Below are positions 17,914-26,739 of a stretch of DNA of 64,000 nucleotides, piece by piece. This DNA comes from Chryseobacterium sp. BGARF1 (GTDB taxonomy: Bacteria; Bacteroidota; Bacteroidia; Flavobacteriales; Weeksellaceae): NCBI RefSeq assembly GCF_001677955.1, contig NZ_LELA01000002.1, forward strand, positions 37,987-101,986, written 5' to 3'. The notes beneath the pieces were generated by a model that saw only the letters and a list, made by a program, of their open reading frames with translations, ran no database searches and was not told where the DNA came from. Position 1 is the first letter of the stretch, and the number at the start of each line of letters is the position of its first letter. The position numbers and the translations under genes are program-made.

Positions 17914-18516
17914 CTATAAAAATCTTCTTACTTTGGCTTTGTACTGTAGATAAATTTCATCGTGTTGGTGTAATAGAAATTCTTCTTCCAATCTAATCTG
18001 GGTTTGAATAAGAATGTAGGTAATCATTAAAAAACTTAATGAAATTAACGTTGGCAATGTGAAAAACAAACCTATTAAACTTACTAAAATACCAAGGAAA
18101 ATAGGGTTTCTTGAATAATTAAAAAGTCCGGTTGTGATTAATTCAGTTTTCAAATCTTCATCAATTCCTATTCGCCATGAGTTTTTCATCTGAAACTGAG
18201 CGATAAGGATCCATATTAAACTTAAAATTAACAAGGCGATTCCTATATATTTAAATATAATTTCTTTGGGTAAATTAATTTTAAAACTGCTAAAAATATT
18301 TTCAGGAAAAATGAAAAGTAAAACTGTATAAATAAAAATAAGAAACAAGGTATATTTAAAATATCTCCCAATAAATCCATAAGCTGAATCATCTTTTGGA
18401 AGCACGTTCGGGTTTTTCCCTATTTTTTTTGAAACGATAAAACTTGTTCCAAAAAATGCGGTCATAAAGAAAACGATAAAAAATAGAGGAATGAAAACTC
18501 TGATAAAATCTGTCAT
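17914..18516 (-). CDS. Isoprenylcysteine methyltransferase/phospholipid methyltransferase-like membrane protein
   Basis: An integral membrane protein of 200 residues with about five hydrophobic segments. The C-terminal part, with the run LITTGLFNYSRNPIFLGILV and RLEEEFLLHQH, is the SAM-binding signature of the ICMT/PEMT family; in bacteria the substrate is usually unknown. The ATG at 18516 is preferred over one at 18558, because the longer version would overlap a TACATTTG -7 box (18540-18533). It is monocistronic by spacing. Confidence 0.8.
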   Translation of the reverse strand: MTDFIRVFIPLFFIVFFMTAFFGTSFIVSKKIGKNPNVLPKDDSAYGFIGRYFKYTLFLIFIYTVLLFIFPENIFSSFKINLPKEIIFKYIGIALLILSLIWILIAQFQMKNSWRIGIDEDLKTELITTGLFNYSRNPIFLGILVSLIGLFFTLPTLISLSFLMITYILIQTQIRLEEEFLLHQHDEIYLQYKAKVRRFL

Positions 18517-18582
18517 AATTATTAATTTTTGACAAATGTAGAGCTCTGTACAATGCAATTCTATTGCAAAGTTTGAATTTAA

Positions 18583-19158
18583 TTATAAAACTCTTTGAGC
18601 GTGAAGATATGCCTTGTTCCAGTATTTTTCGTTTAAAGAAGAAATGATTACTCCTTTTGAAGTCGATGCGTGAATGAATTTTATTTCACCATCAATTTCA
18701 ATAGTATGAACAATCCCAACATGAGAAACACGGCTTCCTCCTGCGGTTGCAAAAAATAATAAATCACCTGGCTTTACCGTTTTGATGTCGATTAGTTTAC
18801 CTGCATCTGCCTGATCAGCTGATCTTCTTGGCAGGCTGAAATTGTTTTCCTGAAAAACTTTCACAGTAAACCCGGAACAGTCAAATCCTGAAGAATTATT
18901 ACCGCCAAATTTGTAAGGAGTTCCTAAATAAGTTTCGGCATCTTTTAAAAGACTTTTTATAGAACCTGAAACTTTTCCGTCAAAAGAAGAATCTAATTTT
19001 CTTAGATTTTCTGACTTTGTAACAGTTTTTGACGGAGTTTTCTTTGACGAAGAAACGTTTTTAGAACTTCCACAAGAAATAATAATTGTGGTGGCTATCA
19101 CTAAAACAACCCATCTTTTACATAATTTAATTTCCGAAAAACGCAATTCCATATTCAT
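18583..19158 (-). CDS. NlpC/P60-family lipoprotein (putative peptidoglycan endopeptidase)
   Basis: A 191-residue protein with a membrane segment ending in a lipobox-like TIIISC (Cys29), a Ser/Lys-rich linker and a C40 peptidase domain with Cys94 (SGFDCSGFTVK), His146 (SRVSHVGIV) and His163 (FIHAS) as catalytic triad. It probably cuts stem peptides of peptidoglycan and is anchored in the envelope. The Met at residue 3 is an alternative start. A well-spaced promoter (TTG-N20-TATATTTG) lies upstream and diverges from the 19295 gene. Confidence 0.88.
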   Translation of the reverse strand: MNMELRFSEIKLCKRWVVLVIATTIIISCGSSKNVSSSKKTPSKTVTKSENLRKLDSSFDGKVSGSIKSLLKDAETYLGTPYKFGGNNSSGFDCSGFTVKVFQENNFSLPRRSADQADAGKLIDIKTVKPGDLLFFATAGGSRVSHVGIVHTIEIDGEIKFIHASTSKGVIISSLNEKYWNKAYLHAQRVL

Positions 19159-19184
19159 TTGAAAATCAATTTATTAATACGAGA

Positions 19185-19277
19185 CAAATATAGATTATTT
19201 TTTTATTTTATACAATAACTATACTATAACTATACTTTAATCATAGTATAGAATCATTAAATTTATACTTATATTTG
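19185..19277. promoter_or_regulatory. Divergent promoters with repeated ACTATACT motif
   Basis: Leftward: TTG (19215-19213), 20 bases, TATATTTG (19192-19185). Rightward: TATATTTG (19270-19277). Between the two -7 boxes AACTATACT occurs twice in direct order (19218-19226, 19228-19236), and ATAGTATAG (19243-19251) is the exact inverse of CTATACTAT (19219-19227). The layout looks like an operator shared by the two genes; no regulator is known. Confidence 0.5.
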
Positions 19278-19294
19278 TAGGTTATTTTGAAATT

Positions 19295-19948
19295 ATGGCA
19301 ACTTACGAAAGTTTTATTAAGCTCAACGGAGCGATTGATGATTTGGTTTTTTATAATCTAAATGGTAAAAATGTTGTACGTAAAAAAAGTGGATTCAATA
19401 AAACGGCTTATAATAAAAGTCCGACTTATGAAAAAGTAAGACAAAACAGTTTTGAATTTGGTCATTGCTCAAAAATTGGAAAACTAATTCGTTTGTGTAT
19501 TTCAAAATATATTGAGTTGGCAGATGAAGCTCTACTCTATCAGAGGTTTGCAAAGACAATGACCCGTATTAAAGATTTGGATATAGAAAATGTAAAAGGA
19601 AAAAGATCTGTAAAATCGGGTTTAAAAACTATTGAAGGACGAAATATACTCCAGCAATTCGAGTTTGGAAGCATTCCGGGTTTTAATCAAAATACCTATA
19701 TTTCATTAGGGTTTTGGGATAAAAGTTTACATTTGGATAAGACTCTTGTTGCAAATGAAGTCACTATTGTCAACATAAAAATAGATTTTGAAAACTATCT
19801 TACAGAATCTTTTGAAGAAGAAATAAAAGTACAAAATAATCAAACTGAATTGATTTTTAAAAATCATTTTTCCGAAGAAGATGATGTTCTTCATTTTATC
19901 GCAATGAAGAAAAACTCTAGGATTGTACAAATGGGATTTGTTAAATAA
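19295..19948 (+). CDS. Conserved hypothetical protein, DUF6266-like N-terminus
   Basis: A 217-residue protein without signal peptide or membrane segment. The N-terminal 55 residues (LNGAIDDLVFYNLNGKNVVR, then RQNSFEFG) resemble the start of DUF6266-type proteins of Bacteroidota, which carry a Gly-x-Gly-like strand followed by a ValArg-Lys motif. The C-terminal half is mainly beta with many charged residues. No catalytic motif was recognised. It has its own -7 box and ends at a bidirectional terminator. The function is unknown. Confidence 0.75.
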   Translation: MATYESFIKLNGAIDDLVFYNLNGKNVVRKKSGFNKTAYNKSPTYEKVRQNSFEFGHCSKIGKLIRLCISKYIELADEALLYQRFAKTMTRIKDLDIENVKGKRSVKSGLKTIEGRNILQQFEFGSIPGFNQNTYISLGFWDKSLHLDKTLVANEVTIVNIKIDFENYLTESFEEEIKVQNNQTELIFKNHFSEEDDVLHFIAMKKNSRIVQMGFVK

Positions 19949-19951
19949 AAA

Positions 19952-19986
19952 AAAATAGGCTGCAAACAAAGTTTACAGCCTATTTT
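19952..19986. terminator. Bidirectional terminator
   Basis: AAAATAGGCTG (19952-19962) pairs with CAGCCTATTTT (19976-19986); inside, AAAC/GTTT extends the stem past one mismatch. It separates the converging hypothetical protein and lipoprotein genes. Confidence 0.85.
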
Positions 19987-20004
19987 AATTTATAATAGTT
20001 ACAT

Positions 20005-20379
20005 CTATTTTTTATCTTTCTCTCCGGTCCAAGACCCACTTCTTATAGGAGTTGGCGACTCATTTGTCCAGCTTCCATTTCCTTTTTTCTCTGTATTTAA
20101 TGTTCCTGTAAACTGACCATCTGCGGGAACGACCAATTCTGCAGTAAGCTGCCCAGACCTGTCTAAGAACCCTGAAATATTATAATTTTCATTACTCGTT
20201 TCATTATACATTGTTCCAGTAACTTTTCCGTCACTGGCAACTACCAGCTTCCACAGGCCTTTTTCAGTACCTTGATAAGTTCCAGACCAGGTTCCTATGT
20301 AATCGTTTAGGGTTTCGTCGTCTGAAGTACAGCCAATTAATGAAAAAATGGTCAATAAAAGTAAAAAAAGTTTCTTCAT
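20005..20379 (-). CDS. Small lipoprotein of unknown function
   Basis: A 124-residue protein with a clear lipoprotein signal: MKKLFLLLLTIFSLIGC, lipidated Cys17. The mature part begins with a flexible acidic stretch and then a beta-rich domain (YIGTWSGTYQGTEKG, TGTMYNETSNENY, GSWTNES) of the lipocalin-like type that limits or sequesters small ligands in other Bacteroidota lipoproteins; this likeness is only general. A possible -7 box TATATTTG lies far upstream (20502-20495). It seems monocistronic. Confidence 0.82.
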   Translation of the reverse strand: MKKLFLLLLTIFSLIGCTSDDETLNDYIGTWSGTYQGTEKGLWKLVVASDGKVTGTMYNETSNENYNISGFLDRSGQLTAELVVPADGQFTGTLNTEKKGNGSWTNESPTPIRSGSWTGEKDKK

Positions 20380-20750
20380 AGGTTAGAATAGTTTATGAAA
20401 TAAGTTTATTTATTCAATTAATTTTTAAAAAGCTATCCAATATTTCAATATAATTGTGAAAATATTAAAAAAAGGTATGCTTCTTTGAATTGGGCAAATA
20501 TATTAATTTAATTTTATAGTTTAATATTTTACAGAAGATAATTTTTAACGGTTTTAAGGAAATTTATTTTCAAATAATATTTTTCGTCATTTAGGTTTTC
20601 TTCTGCTCAGTGAAGGGGGACTTCTAATGAAAAACAATTTTAAATTGAGAAGATTTTTGAAAATGTGATTAGAGTCATAAATAACTGACTAATAAATCAT
20701 CTAGTTTTGAAAAAATTAATAACCACAGAGATTTAGGTTTAAGTACATAT
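20380..20750. other. Intergenic region without recognised gene
   Basis: AT-rich, no frame with protein-like composition. It holds the possible -7 box of the lipoprotein gene (20495-20502, minus strand). No repeats or RNA structures were recognised before the tRNA terminator. Confidence 0.5.
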
Positions 20751-20778
20751 AAAAACCTTCCAAATTTGGAAGGTTTTT
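20751..20778 (-). terminator. Terminator of tRNA-Ala
   Basis: A perfect 28-base palindrome (14 + 14, arm AAAAACCTTCCAAA), flanked by T-runs on the minus strand, lies 12 bases downstream of the tRNA 3' end. Confidence 0.85.
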
Positions 20779-20790
20779 GTTTTTACGAGG

Positions 20791-20864
20791 TGGAGAATAC
20801 GGGGATCGAACCCGTCACCTTTAGACTGCCAGTCTAACGCTCTAGCCAGATGAGCTAATTCCCC
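20791..20864 (-). tRNA. tRNA-Ala (anticodon GGC)
   Basis: The minus strand folds into a 74-base cloverleaf: acceptor GGGGAAT/ATTCTCC, D stem GCTC/GAGC, anticodon stem TTAGA/TCTAA with loop CTGGCAG (anticodon GGC, reading GCC), T stem ACGGG/CCCGT with loop TTCGATC, discriminator A. The third acceptor pair is G-U, the main identity element of alanine tRNA. CCA is not encoded. A consensus promoter lies upstream and a palindromic terminator downstream, so it is a single-gene unit. Confidence 0.97.
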
Positions 20865-20893
20865 TTTTTCAGATTGTTATTTCTGAAGCCGTA

Positions 20894-20923
20894 CAAAAGT
20901 AACTATTTAAAGTGCATACACAA
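20894..20923 (-). promoter_or_regulatory. Promoter of tRNA-Ala
   Basis: TTG (20923-20921), 19 bases, TACTTTTG (20901-20894) on the minus strand, about 30 bases before the mature tRNA 5' end. Confidence 0.7.
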
Positions 20924-21009
20924 ACTTTTATTAAAATTTTCTTTCATTTTGCAAAATATTTTGAGTGAAAAATGAGAAAATTATTTAATAATCAATTAAT
21001 TACCATTAT

Positions 21010-21489
21010 TTATTGATTGTTTTTTAACTGTAAAACTCTTTGTAAAAAAGACTGCTTAGCAATTTTTTCTTCTGCTTCATTAATCGCTTTCAGTAAATGG
21101 TTCTCATTATCAGCTATTTCTTCTAATACTTTGGAGATAATTTCCCAGGCAGGTTTCATTTTTTCTATCAATTCAATGCCTTTTGGTGCCAACTCGATCA
21201 AGCGTTTGCGTTCATCTGTTTTATCTTTTTTGGATGTAATCATTTGTTGCCTTTCAAGTTCTTTTAAAAGGCTGATTGTTGAAGGGTGCGTATATCCTAT
21301 TTCATTAGCAATTTCTACAACGCTGAGTGTATTTTTGTGATGAAGTGTAAAGATTACCGGAAACCATTTGGGTTCGAAATCTATTCCAAATTCTTTATAA
21401 ACTAACGCTCCCTCTTTACGTAATTGCTCGCTAAGGCGTTGTAATCTTGTAGATAAAGCTAAAGTTCCAGATTCGTTGATGACATTCAT
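21010..21489 (-). CDS. MarR-family transcriptional regulator
   Basis: A 159-residue winged-helix regulator: helix-turn-helix SVVEIANEIGYTHPSTISLL at about 54-73 and the wing sequence SKKDKTDERKRLIELAPKG with the Asp-Glu-Arg motif. It lies three bases after a GNAT acetyltransferase gene in the same unit. Palindromes over the promoter of that unit suggest self-repression. The ligand is unknown. Confidence 0.92.
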   Translation of the reverse strand: MNVINESGTLALSTRLQRLSEQLRKEGALVYKEFGIDFEPKWFPVIFTLHHKNTLSVVEIANEIGYTHPSTISLLKELERQQMITSKKDKTDERKRLIELAPKGIELIEKMKPAWEIISKVLEEIADNENHLLKAINEAEEKIAKQSFLQRVLQLKNNQ

Positions 21490-21492
21490 AAA

Positions 21493-21981
21493 CTATGATT
21501 TTAAACTAAGAAAACAAAATACATTATCGGCATTCATTAAAGGGAATTTTGAAGGAAGTGATTCTTTTTCAATGATCTTAAAGTGATTTCGTTCGTAAAA
21601 ACGTAATGCAGCCTGAAGTATTGATACGGTCCCTAAATATACTTCATTTATTCCGTTTTTCTGACAATAAGCAATCAGTATTTCTAATAGTTTCTGAGCA
21701 ATACTGTGTTCTTTTCCTCTGAATTCTTTTTTCACAAACATTTTTCGAATTGCCGCCGCTTTTTCATCAAATTTAACCAAAGCAATGGTTCCTACAAGTT
21801 CACCGTTTATGAAAGCTCCCCAAAAACTCCCGCCATTGGCAAAATAAAAATCCTCGATTTGCATAAGGTCTGGCTGGTCTTCTATTGTAATGGGAACATT
21901 AAATTCTTTTTGCTGAATATTCAGAACCAAGTCTATGATTTCTTCTGAATGTGTATCGTTTACAAGATTAATTTCTAACAT
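21493..21981 (-). CDS. GNAT-family N-acetyltransferase
   Basis: A 162-residue acetyl-CoA-dependent acyltransferase. Motif A is visible as IRKMFVKKEFRGKEHSIAQK, and the C-terminal RFYERNHFKIIEKESLP matches the end of the fold. It is the first gene of a two-gene unit with a MarR regulator; such pairs often modify or detoxify a small molecule sensed by the regulator, but the substrate here is unknown. Confidence 0.88.
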   Translation of the reverse strand: MLEINLVNDTHSEEIIDLVLNIQQKEFNVPITIEDQPDLMQIEDFYFANGGSFWGAFINGELVGTIALVKFDEKAAAIRKMFVKKEFRGKEHSIAQKLLEILIAYCQKNGINEVYLGTVSILQAALRFYERNHFKIIEKESLPSKFPLMNADNVFCFLSLKS

Positions 21982-21998
21982 AATATTTAATTTACGTA

Positions 21999-22029
21999 CA
22001 AAACTACGTAGTTAACTACATACATGCAA
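21999..22029 (-). promoter_or_regulatory. GNAT-MarR promoter with overlapping palindromes
   Basis: TTG (22029-22027), 20 bases, TAGTTTTG (22006-21999) on the minus strand. The spacer contains GTAGTTAACTAC (22008-22019), a perfect 12-bp palindrome, overlapped by ACTACGTAGT (22003-22012). A protein bound here would block RNA polymerase; the MarR protein of the same unit is the natural candidate. Confidence 0.65.
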
Positions 22030-22155
22030 TAAAAAATTAAAATATATTTAAAAATAAAGAAATTCAGTTATTTTAAATTTTAGTTAAATAAAAAACGTGC
22101 ACTGTTTCCAGCACACGTCTTAACAAGATTTGAATATATAATAACTAACTTTTCG

Positions 22156-23571
22156 TTATTTCCATCCGCCGCCTAAAGCTTGGTATAAATCTACTGCAGC
22201 TTTCATTTTACTGTATTCTGCATTTGAAATATTAAGCTCTGCGTTTAATGAGTTGACACTTGCATTTAAAACTTCAAGGTAATTTGCCATACCGTAGTTG
22301 ACCAATTCCTGAGAATAATCAACCGATTTTTTATAAGAATCCAGCTCTTTTTTCTTTAAATCTATAAAAGAATCCTGAACCGAGAATACTCTTATGGCAT
22401 CAGAAACTTCTTTTCCGGCAGTCAAAATAGACTTTCTGAAATTCAGATATGCCGTTTCTTTGTTGGCTAAGCTTACATCGTAATTGGTTTTGATTTGTCT
22501 CTTGTTTAAAATTGGTTGTGCTAAACCAGTTACAACATTTGCAAAAAGAGAGTTTACACTAAACAAATGATCGATATCTACCGACTGTACTCCTCCACTT
22601 CCTGTTAGTTTTAAGGTTGGATAAAACTGAGCTTTGGCAACATTGGTTAACTCGAAAGCATTCATTAAATTAAACTCTGCCTGCATCACATCGGGACGAT
22701 TTGACAGCAAACTTGCAGGATATCCTAAGGCTAAACTCTCAGGTAACGACTGCGATTTTAAAGAAGATCTTGCAATCGTCTGCGAAGAATCACCCATCAA
22801 CAAACTCATCGTGTTTTCCAAAAGTTGAATTTGAGTATCAATATCGATCAGTAAAGATTTAGCATTATAAACCAACGCTTGACTTTGCTGAACTGCAACT
22901 TCTGTTACTGTTCCTGATTCTTTTAAAGCTTTCGTGGTTTCTAAATTAGTTTCTCTTACTTTAATCGTTTCCTGAATGATCCTTTTTTGATCATCATACG
23001 TCAACAACTGAAAATAAGCAGAAGCGATTGATGCTACCAGGTCACTTTTTACTGCTTTATGTGCAGCTAAAGTTCCTAAATAAGTTGCCAACTGAGCTTT
23101 TTGCTGAGACTTCATTTTTCCCCACAAATCTGCTTCCCAACTGATGGTTGCTGTAATATCAAACTGATTGACATAACGTCTCTCCCCGATGATTTGACCA
23201 AACTGTGTGTTGATTGATTGGGTCTGGAAAGTGTAGTTTGGGCCAATTGATAAGGTAGGTTCGTAAGCTGCTTTCGCTTGTTTTAAATAAGCTTCTGCAG
23301 AAGTGATACTCTGTACTGCGATTCTTACATCAAGATTGTTTTCTAAAGCTTTTGTGATGTGGCCCTGAAGAATAGGATCTGTGAAGATTTCTTTCCAGGA
23401 AACATTCGCAATACTTGTACTGTCTTGAGGCAGCATATCGGTACGGAATAGTTTTTCGTCAACTGCAGTTGCAGGCCTTTCGTACTCTTTTCTTACCATA
23501 CAAGATGATAAAACAGCGAACGTGACCACTGAAAAAGCTGTTCCTTTTATTATTATTGATAAATTTTTCAT
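22156..23571 (-). CDS. RND efflux outer-membrane lipoprotein, NodT/TolC family
   Basis: Outer-membrane channel of a tripartite efflux pump, 471 residues. The lipobox LSSC (Cys24) is followed by the TolC-family coiled-coil hairpins in two repeats (for example AYLKQAKAAYEPTLSIGPNY, and later NVAKAQFYPTLKLTGSGGV). It lies 21 bases after the RND pump gene and is the last gene of the operon. Confidence 0.95.
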   Translation of the reverse strand: MKNLSIIIKGTAFSVVTFAVLSSCMVRKEYERPATAVDEKLFRTDMLPQDSTSIANVSWKEIFTDPILQGHITKALENNLDVRIAVQSITSAEAYLKQAKAAYEPTLSIGPNYTFQTQSINTQFGQIIGERRYVNQFDITATISWEADLWGKMKSQQKAQLATYLGTLAAHKAVKSDLVASIASAYFQLLTYDDQKRIIQETIKVRETNLETTKALKESGTVTEVAVQQSQALVYNAKSLLIDIDTQIQLLENTMSLLMGDSSQTIARSSLKSQSLPESLALGYPASLLSNRPDVMQAEFNLMNAFELTNVAKAQFYPTLKLTGSGGVQSVDIDHLFSVNSLFANVVTGLAQPILNKRQIKTNYDVSLANKETAYLNFRKSILTAGKEVSDAIRVFSVQDSFIDLKKKELDSYKKSVDYSQELVNYGMANYLEVLNASVNSLNAELNISNAEYSKMKAAVDLYQALGGGWK

Positions 23572-23592
23572 TATTTAAATCTTAAAGATTTC

Positions 23593-26500
23593 TTATTCAG
23601 CTAAGTTCATTTCTTCGTGCTTGATAGGTTTTATTTTTTCCTGTAAAGTCTGGAAAATAACATATAAAACCGGAATCACAAATACTCCCATAATTGTACC
23701 TATCAATAATCCAATCGATGCACCTGTTGCAATTGATCGGTTACCAACCGCACCAATTCCACTTGCTAAAACCAATGGTAATAAACCGAAGATAAATGCC
23801 AATGATGTCATCAAAATTGGTCTCAATCTCGCTTTGGCTGCATTTACGGCAGACTCTACAATGGTTTCACCATGATGTCTTCTCTGAACAGCAAATTCGA
23901 TAATCAAAATCGCATTTTTCGCCAACAAACCTACCAACATGATTAATGCAATCTGGAAGTAAATATTGTTTTCCAAGCCCATTATTTTCTGTCCGAAATA
24001 AGCTCCCATTACCCCAAGAGGAAGTGAAATTACCACAACCAAAGGAAGAATATAACTTTCGTACTGAGCAGAAAGAATGAAATAAACAAAAACCAAACTC
24101 AAAGCAAAAATCAATAAAGTCTGAGATCCTGAATTTAATTCTTCTCTTGTAAGACCTGTAAACTCAACATCGTAATTTTGATCAAGTGTTTCTTTAGCTA
24201 CTGCCTGAACTGCCGTAATTGCATCCCCTGAACTGTAACCAGCCTTGTTTGCTCCTGTAATCTTTACTGATGTAAATAGGTTATAACGACCCACAGATTG
24301 AGGTCCATAAGATTTCGTCAACGTCACAAACTGTGAAATAGGCGACATCTCTCCAGAGCTTGTTTTAATAAAGTATTGATTAAGATCTTCAGCATTTATT
24401 CTGTTTTCAGGAAGCGACTGAATCATTACCCTGAACTGTTTTCCATATTTGGTAAAGTCAGCACTGTAAATTCCACCAACATATCCCTGCATTGTAGACA
24501 AGATATCATTTACAGAAACTCCTTTTTGTTTAGCTAACGGAACATTGATTTCCATTAAATACTGAGGATATTTTGTATTAAATGAGGTCTGAGCAAATTC
24601 AATTTCTGGTCTTTGCATTAGGTTTCCGATAAACTCATTGGTTTTAGCATCAAGCTGAGCAAAATCACCTCCAGATTTATCTAAAAGTACCATCTCAAAA
24701 CCTGCACTACTACCAAATCCTGGTACACTCGGTGGTTGGAAAAATACAACTTTAGCATCAGGAACTTTTCCTGCAAGACCAAATAGCCTCTTTGTAATCT
24801 CGTCAGAAGATAATCCATCTCCTTTTCTGTCGTTAAAAGGTTTAAGTTTAACAAAGGCAAGACCATTATTACTTCCATTTCCAGACAATAATCCTCTACC
24901 GGTGGAAATAGTTACATTCTGAATTCCAGGGATCTGCATTGCATTTTTCTGCAAAGTTTTCAGAACATTATAGGTTCTTTCCATAGATGCTCCTGGAGGA
25001 AGCTGTACGTCTGTAAAGATAATTCCTCTATCTTCTGTCGGTACAAAACCTTTCTTCATCGTTCCATTTGCCCAATAAATAATACCACATGTAGCGACAA
25101 GAATTACTACAGTGACCCATTTATGTTTGATCAGGAAATTAAATCCTCTTCCATAACGTTCAGTTGCTGTTTTGAAACCGATATTAAATTTATAAAAGAA
25201 CTTCTGAATGAAATTTTTATTCTTGTAATCTTCATGATGATCTTCATGAGGTTTTAAAAATAATGAACATAAAACCGGACTTAAAGTCAATGCATTAATT
25301 GCTGAGATAATAATTGCAATAATTAAAGTAATCCCAAACTGCTGATAAAATACTCCGGTAGGACCTGTAATAAATGTAACAGGAATAAATACCGCCGCCA
25401 TTACCAATGTAATTGAAATGATCGCACCTGTAATCTCGTCCATTGCCTCTACCGTTGCTTTTTTAGCATTGGAGATTCCATGTTCCATTTTAGCGTGAAC
25501 TGCCTCGACGACGACAATCGCATCATCTACCACAATACCAATTGCTAAAACTAAAGCGAAAAGCGTTAATAGGTTTAATGAATATCCAAAAAGATTCAGG
25601 AAGAAAAACGTACCCACAATTGAAACCGGAACCGCAATCGCCGGAATTAATGTTGATCTGAAATCTTGTAAGAAAATATATACTACAATAAATACAAGGA
25701 TGAAAGCTTCAATCAAAGTATGAATTACTTTTTCGATAGATGCATCCAGGAATTCGTTGGTATCAAAGTTAAAGGTGTATTTTACACCTTCAGGGTAAGA
25801 ACTTTCGTTTTCTTTCAGTTGTTTTTTAATGTTATCAATAATCTCCTGAGCATTAGATCCCGGAGTTTGAAATACCCCCATACTGATTGATGGGTAATCT
25901 CCGTTTTCACCAACACCACTGTAAGATAATCCGCCCAGTTCTACTTTGGCAACATCTTTCAACATTAAGTTTTGTCCGTCTGGAAGAGATTTGATGATAA
26001 TGTCATCATATTGTTCCTTTTCACTGAACTTTCCTACATATTTAATGATATACTCAAAAGAACTTCCGCTGTTTTGACCTAAAGATCCTGCTGCAGCTTC
26101 TCTACTCTGGTCGTTAATGGCATTGGTAACATCGGTTGGAGTAATTCCGTATGCTGCTAATTTTGCCGGATCAAGCCATACTCTCATCGAGTAGTTTTTT
26201 CCACCAAAAACGTTGGCTTCCCCAACTCCATTAATCCTTTGTAAATTTGGAATTACATTGATATTCAGGAAGTTTTGAAGGTAAGTGTCATCAATGTTTT
26301 TGTTTTCAGAATAAAAAGAAAGGTACATCAACGCACTCGTTTGTTGTTTCTGAGTAACAACTCCCGCACGGGTAACCTCGCTTGGAAGTAATGGGCTTGC
26401 TCTCGAAACACGGTTTTGAACGTTCACCGCGGCAATATCTGCATCTATTCCCTGTTTAAAAAACACCTGGATTTGAGCTGAACCATCATTTCCTGCTGTT

Positions 26501-26739
26501 GAAGTAATATAATCCATCCCTTCAACTCCATTAATTTGTTCTTCCAAAGGAACAACAACACTTTTCATTACAGTTTCAGCATTAGCTCCTGTATAATTGG
26601 CTCTCACACTCACCGTTGCCGGAGCAATGTCGGGATATTGTGTAACCGGAAGTGCTGTAAGTCCCAAAACACCGAGAATAACGATGATAATGGAGATTAC
26701 AGTGGATAAAACCGGTCTGTTAATAAAGTTCTTTATCAT
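23593..26739 (-). CDS. RND multidrug efflux permease, HAE1/AcrB family
   Basis: Inner-membrane proton/drug antiporter of 1048 residues, the typical AcrB length. It starts MIKNFINRPVLSTVISIIIV and has 12 membrane segments and two large periplasmic loops. The proton-relay pair is seen in VVDDAIVVVEAV (TM4), and the PVTQYPDIAPATV segment of the porter domain is intact. Its ATG overlaps the last base of the adaptor gene, so translation is coupled. Substrates cannot be read from sequence. Confidence 0.97.
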   Translation of the reverse strand: MIKNFINRPVLSTVISIIIVILGVLGLTALPVTQYPDIAPATVSVRANYTGANAETVMKSVVVPLEEQINGVEGMDYITSTAGNDGSAQIQVFFKQGIDADIAAVNVQNRVSRASPLLPSEVTRAGVVTQKQQTSALMYLSFYSENKNIDDTYLQNFLNINVIPNLQRINGVGEANVFGGKNYSMRVWLDPAKLAAYGITPTDVTNAINDQSREAAAGSLGQNSGSSFEYIIKYVGKFSEKEQYDDIIIKSLPDGQNLMLKDVAKVELGGLSYSGVGENGDYPSISMGVFQTPGSNAQEIIDNIKKQLKENESSYPEGVKYTFNFDTNEFLDASIEKVIHTLIEAFILVFIVVYIFLQDFRSTLIPAIAVPVSIVGTFFFLNLFGYSLNLLTLFALVLAIGIVVDDAIVVVEAVHAKMEHGISNAKKATVEAMDEITGAIISITLVMAAVFIPVTFITGPTGVFYQQFGITLIIAIIISAINALTLSPVLCSLFLKPHEDHHEDYKNKNFIQKFFYKFNIGFKTATERYGRGFNFLIKHKWVTVVILVATCGIIYWANGTMKKGFVPTEDRGIIFTDVQLPPGASMERTYNVLKTLQKNAMQIPGIQNVTISTGRGLLSGNGSNNGLAFVKLKPFNDRKGDGLSSDEITKRLFGLAGKVPDAKVVFFQPPSVPGFGSSAGFEMVLLDKSGGDFAQLDAKTNEFIGNLMQRPEIEFAQTSFNTKYPQYLMEINVPLAKQKGVSVNDILSTMQGYVGGIYSADFTKYGKQFRVMIQSLPENRINAEDLNQYFIKTSSGEMSPISQFVTLTKSYGPQSVGRYNLFTSVKITGANKAGYSSGDAITAVQAVAKETLDQNYDVEFTGLTREELNSGSQTLLIFALSLVFVYFILSAQYESYILPLVVVISLPLGVMGAYFGQKIMGLENNIYFQIALIMLVGLLAKNAILIIEFAVQRRHHGETIVESAVNAAKARLRPILMTSLAFIFGLLPLVLASGIGAVGNRSIATGASIGLLIGTIMGVFVIPVLYVIFQTLQEKIKPIKHEEMNLAE

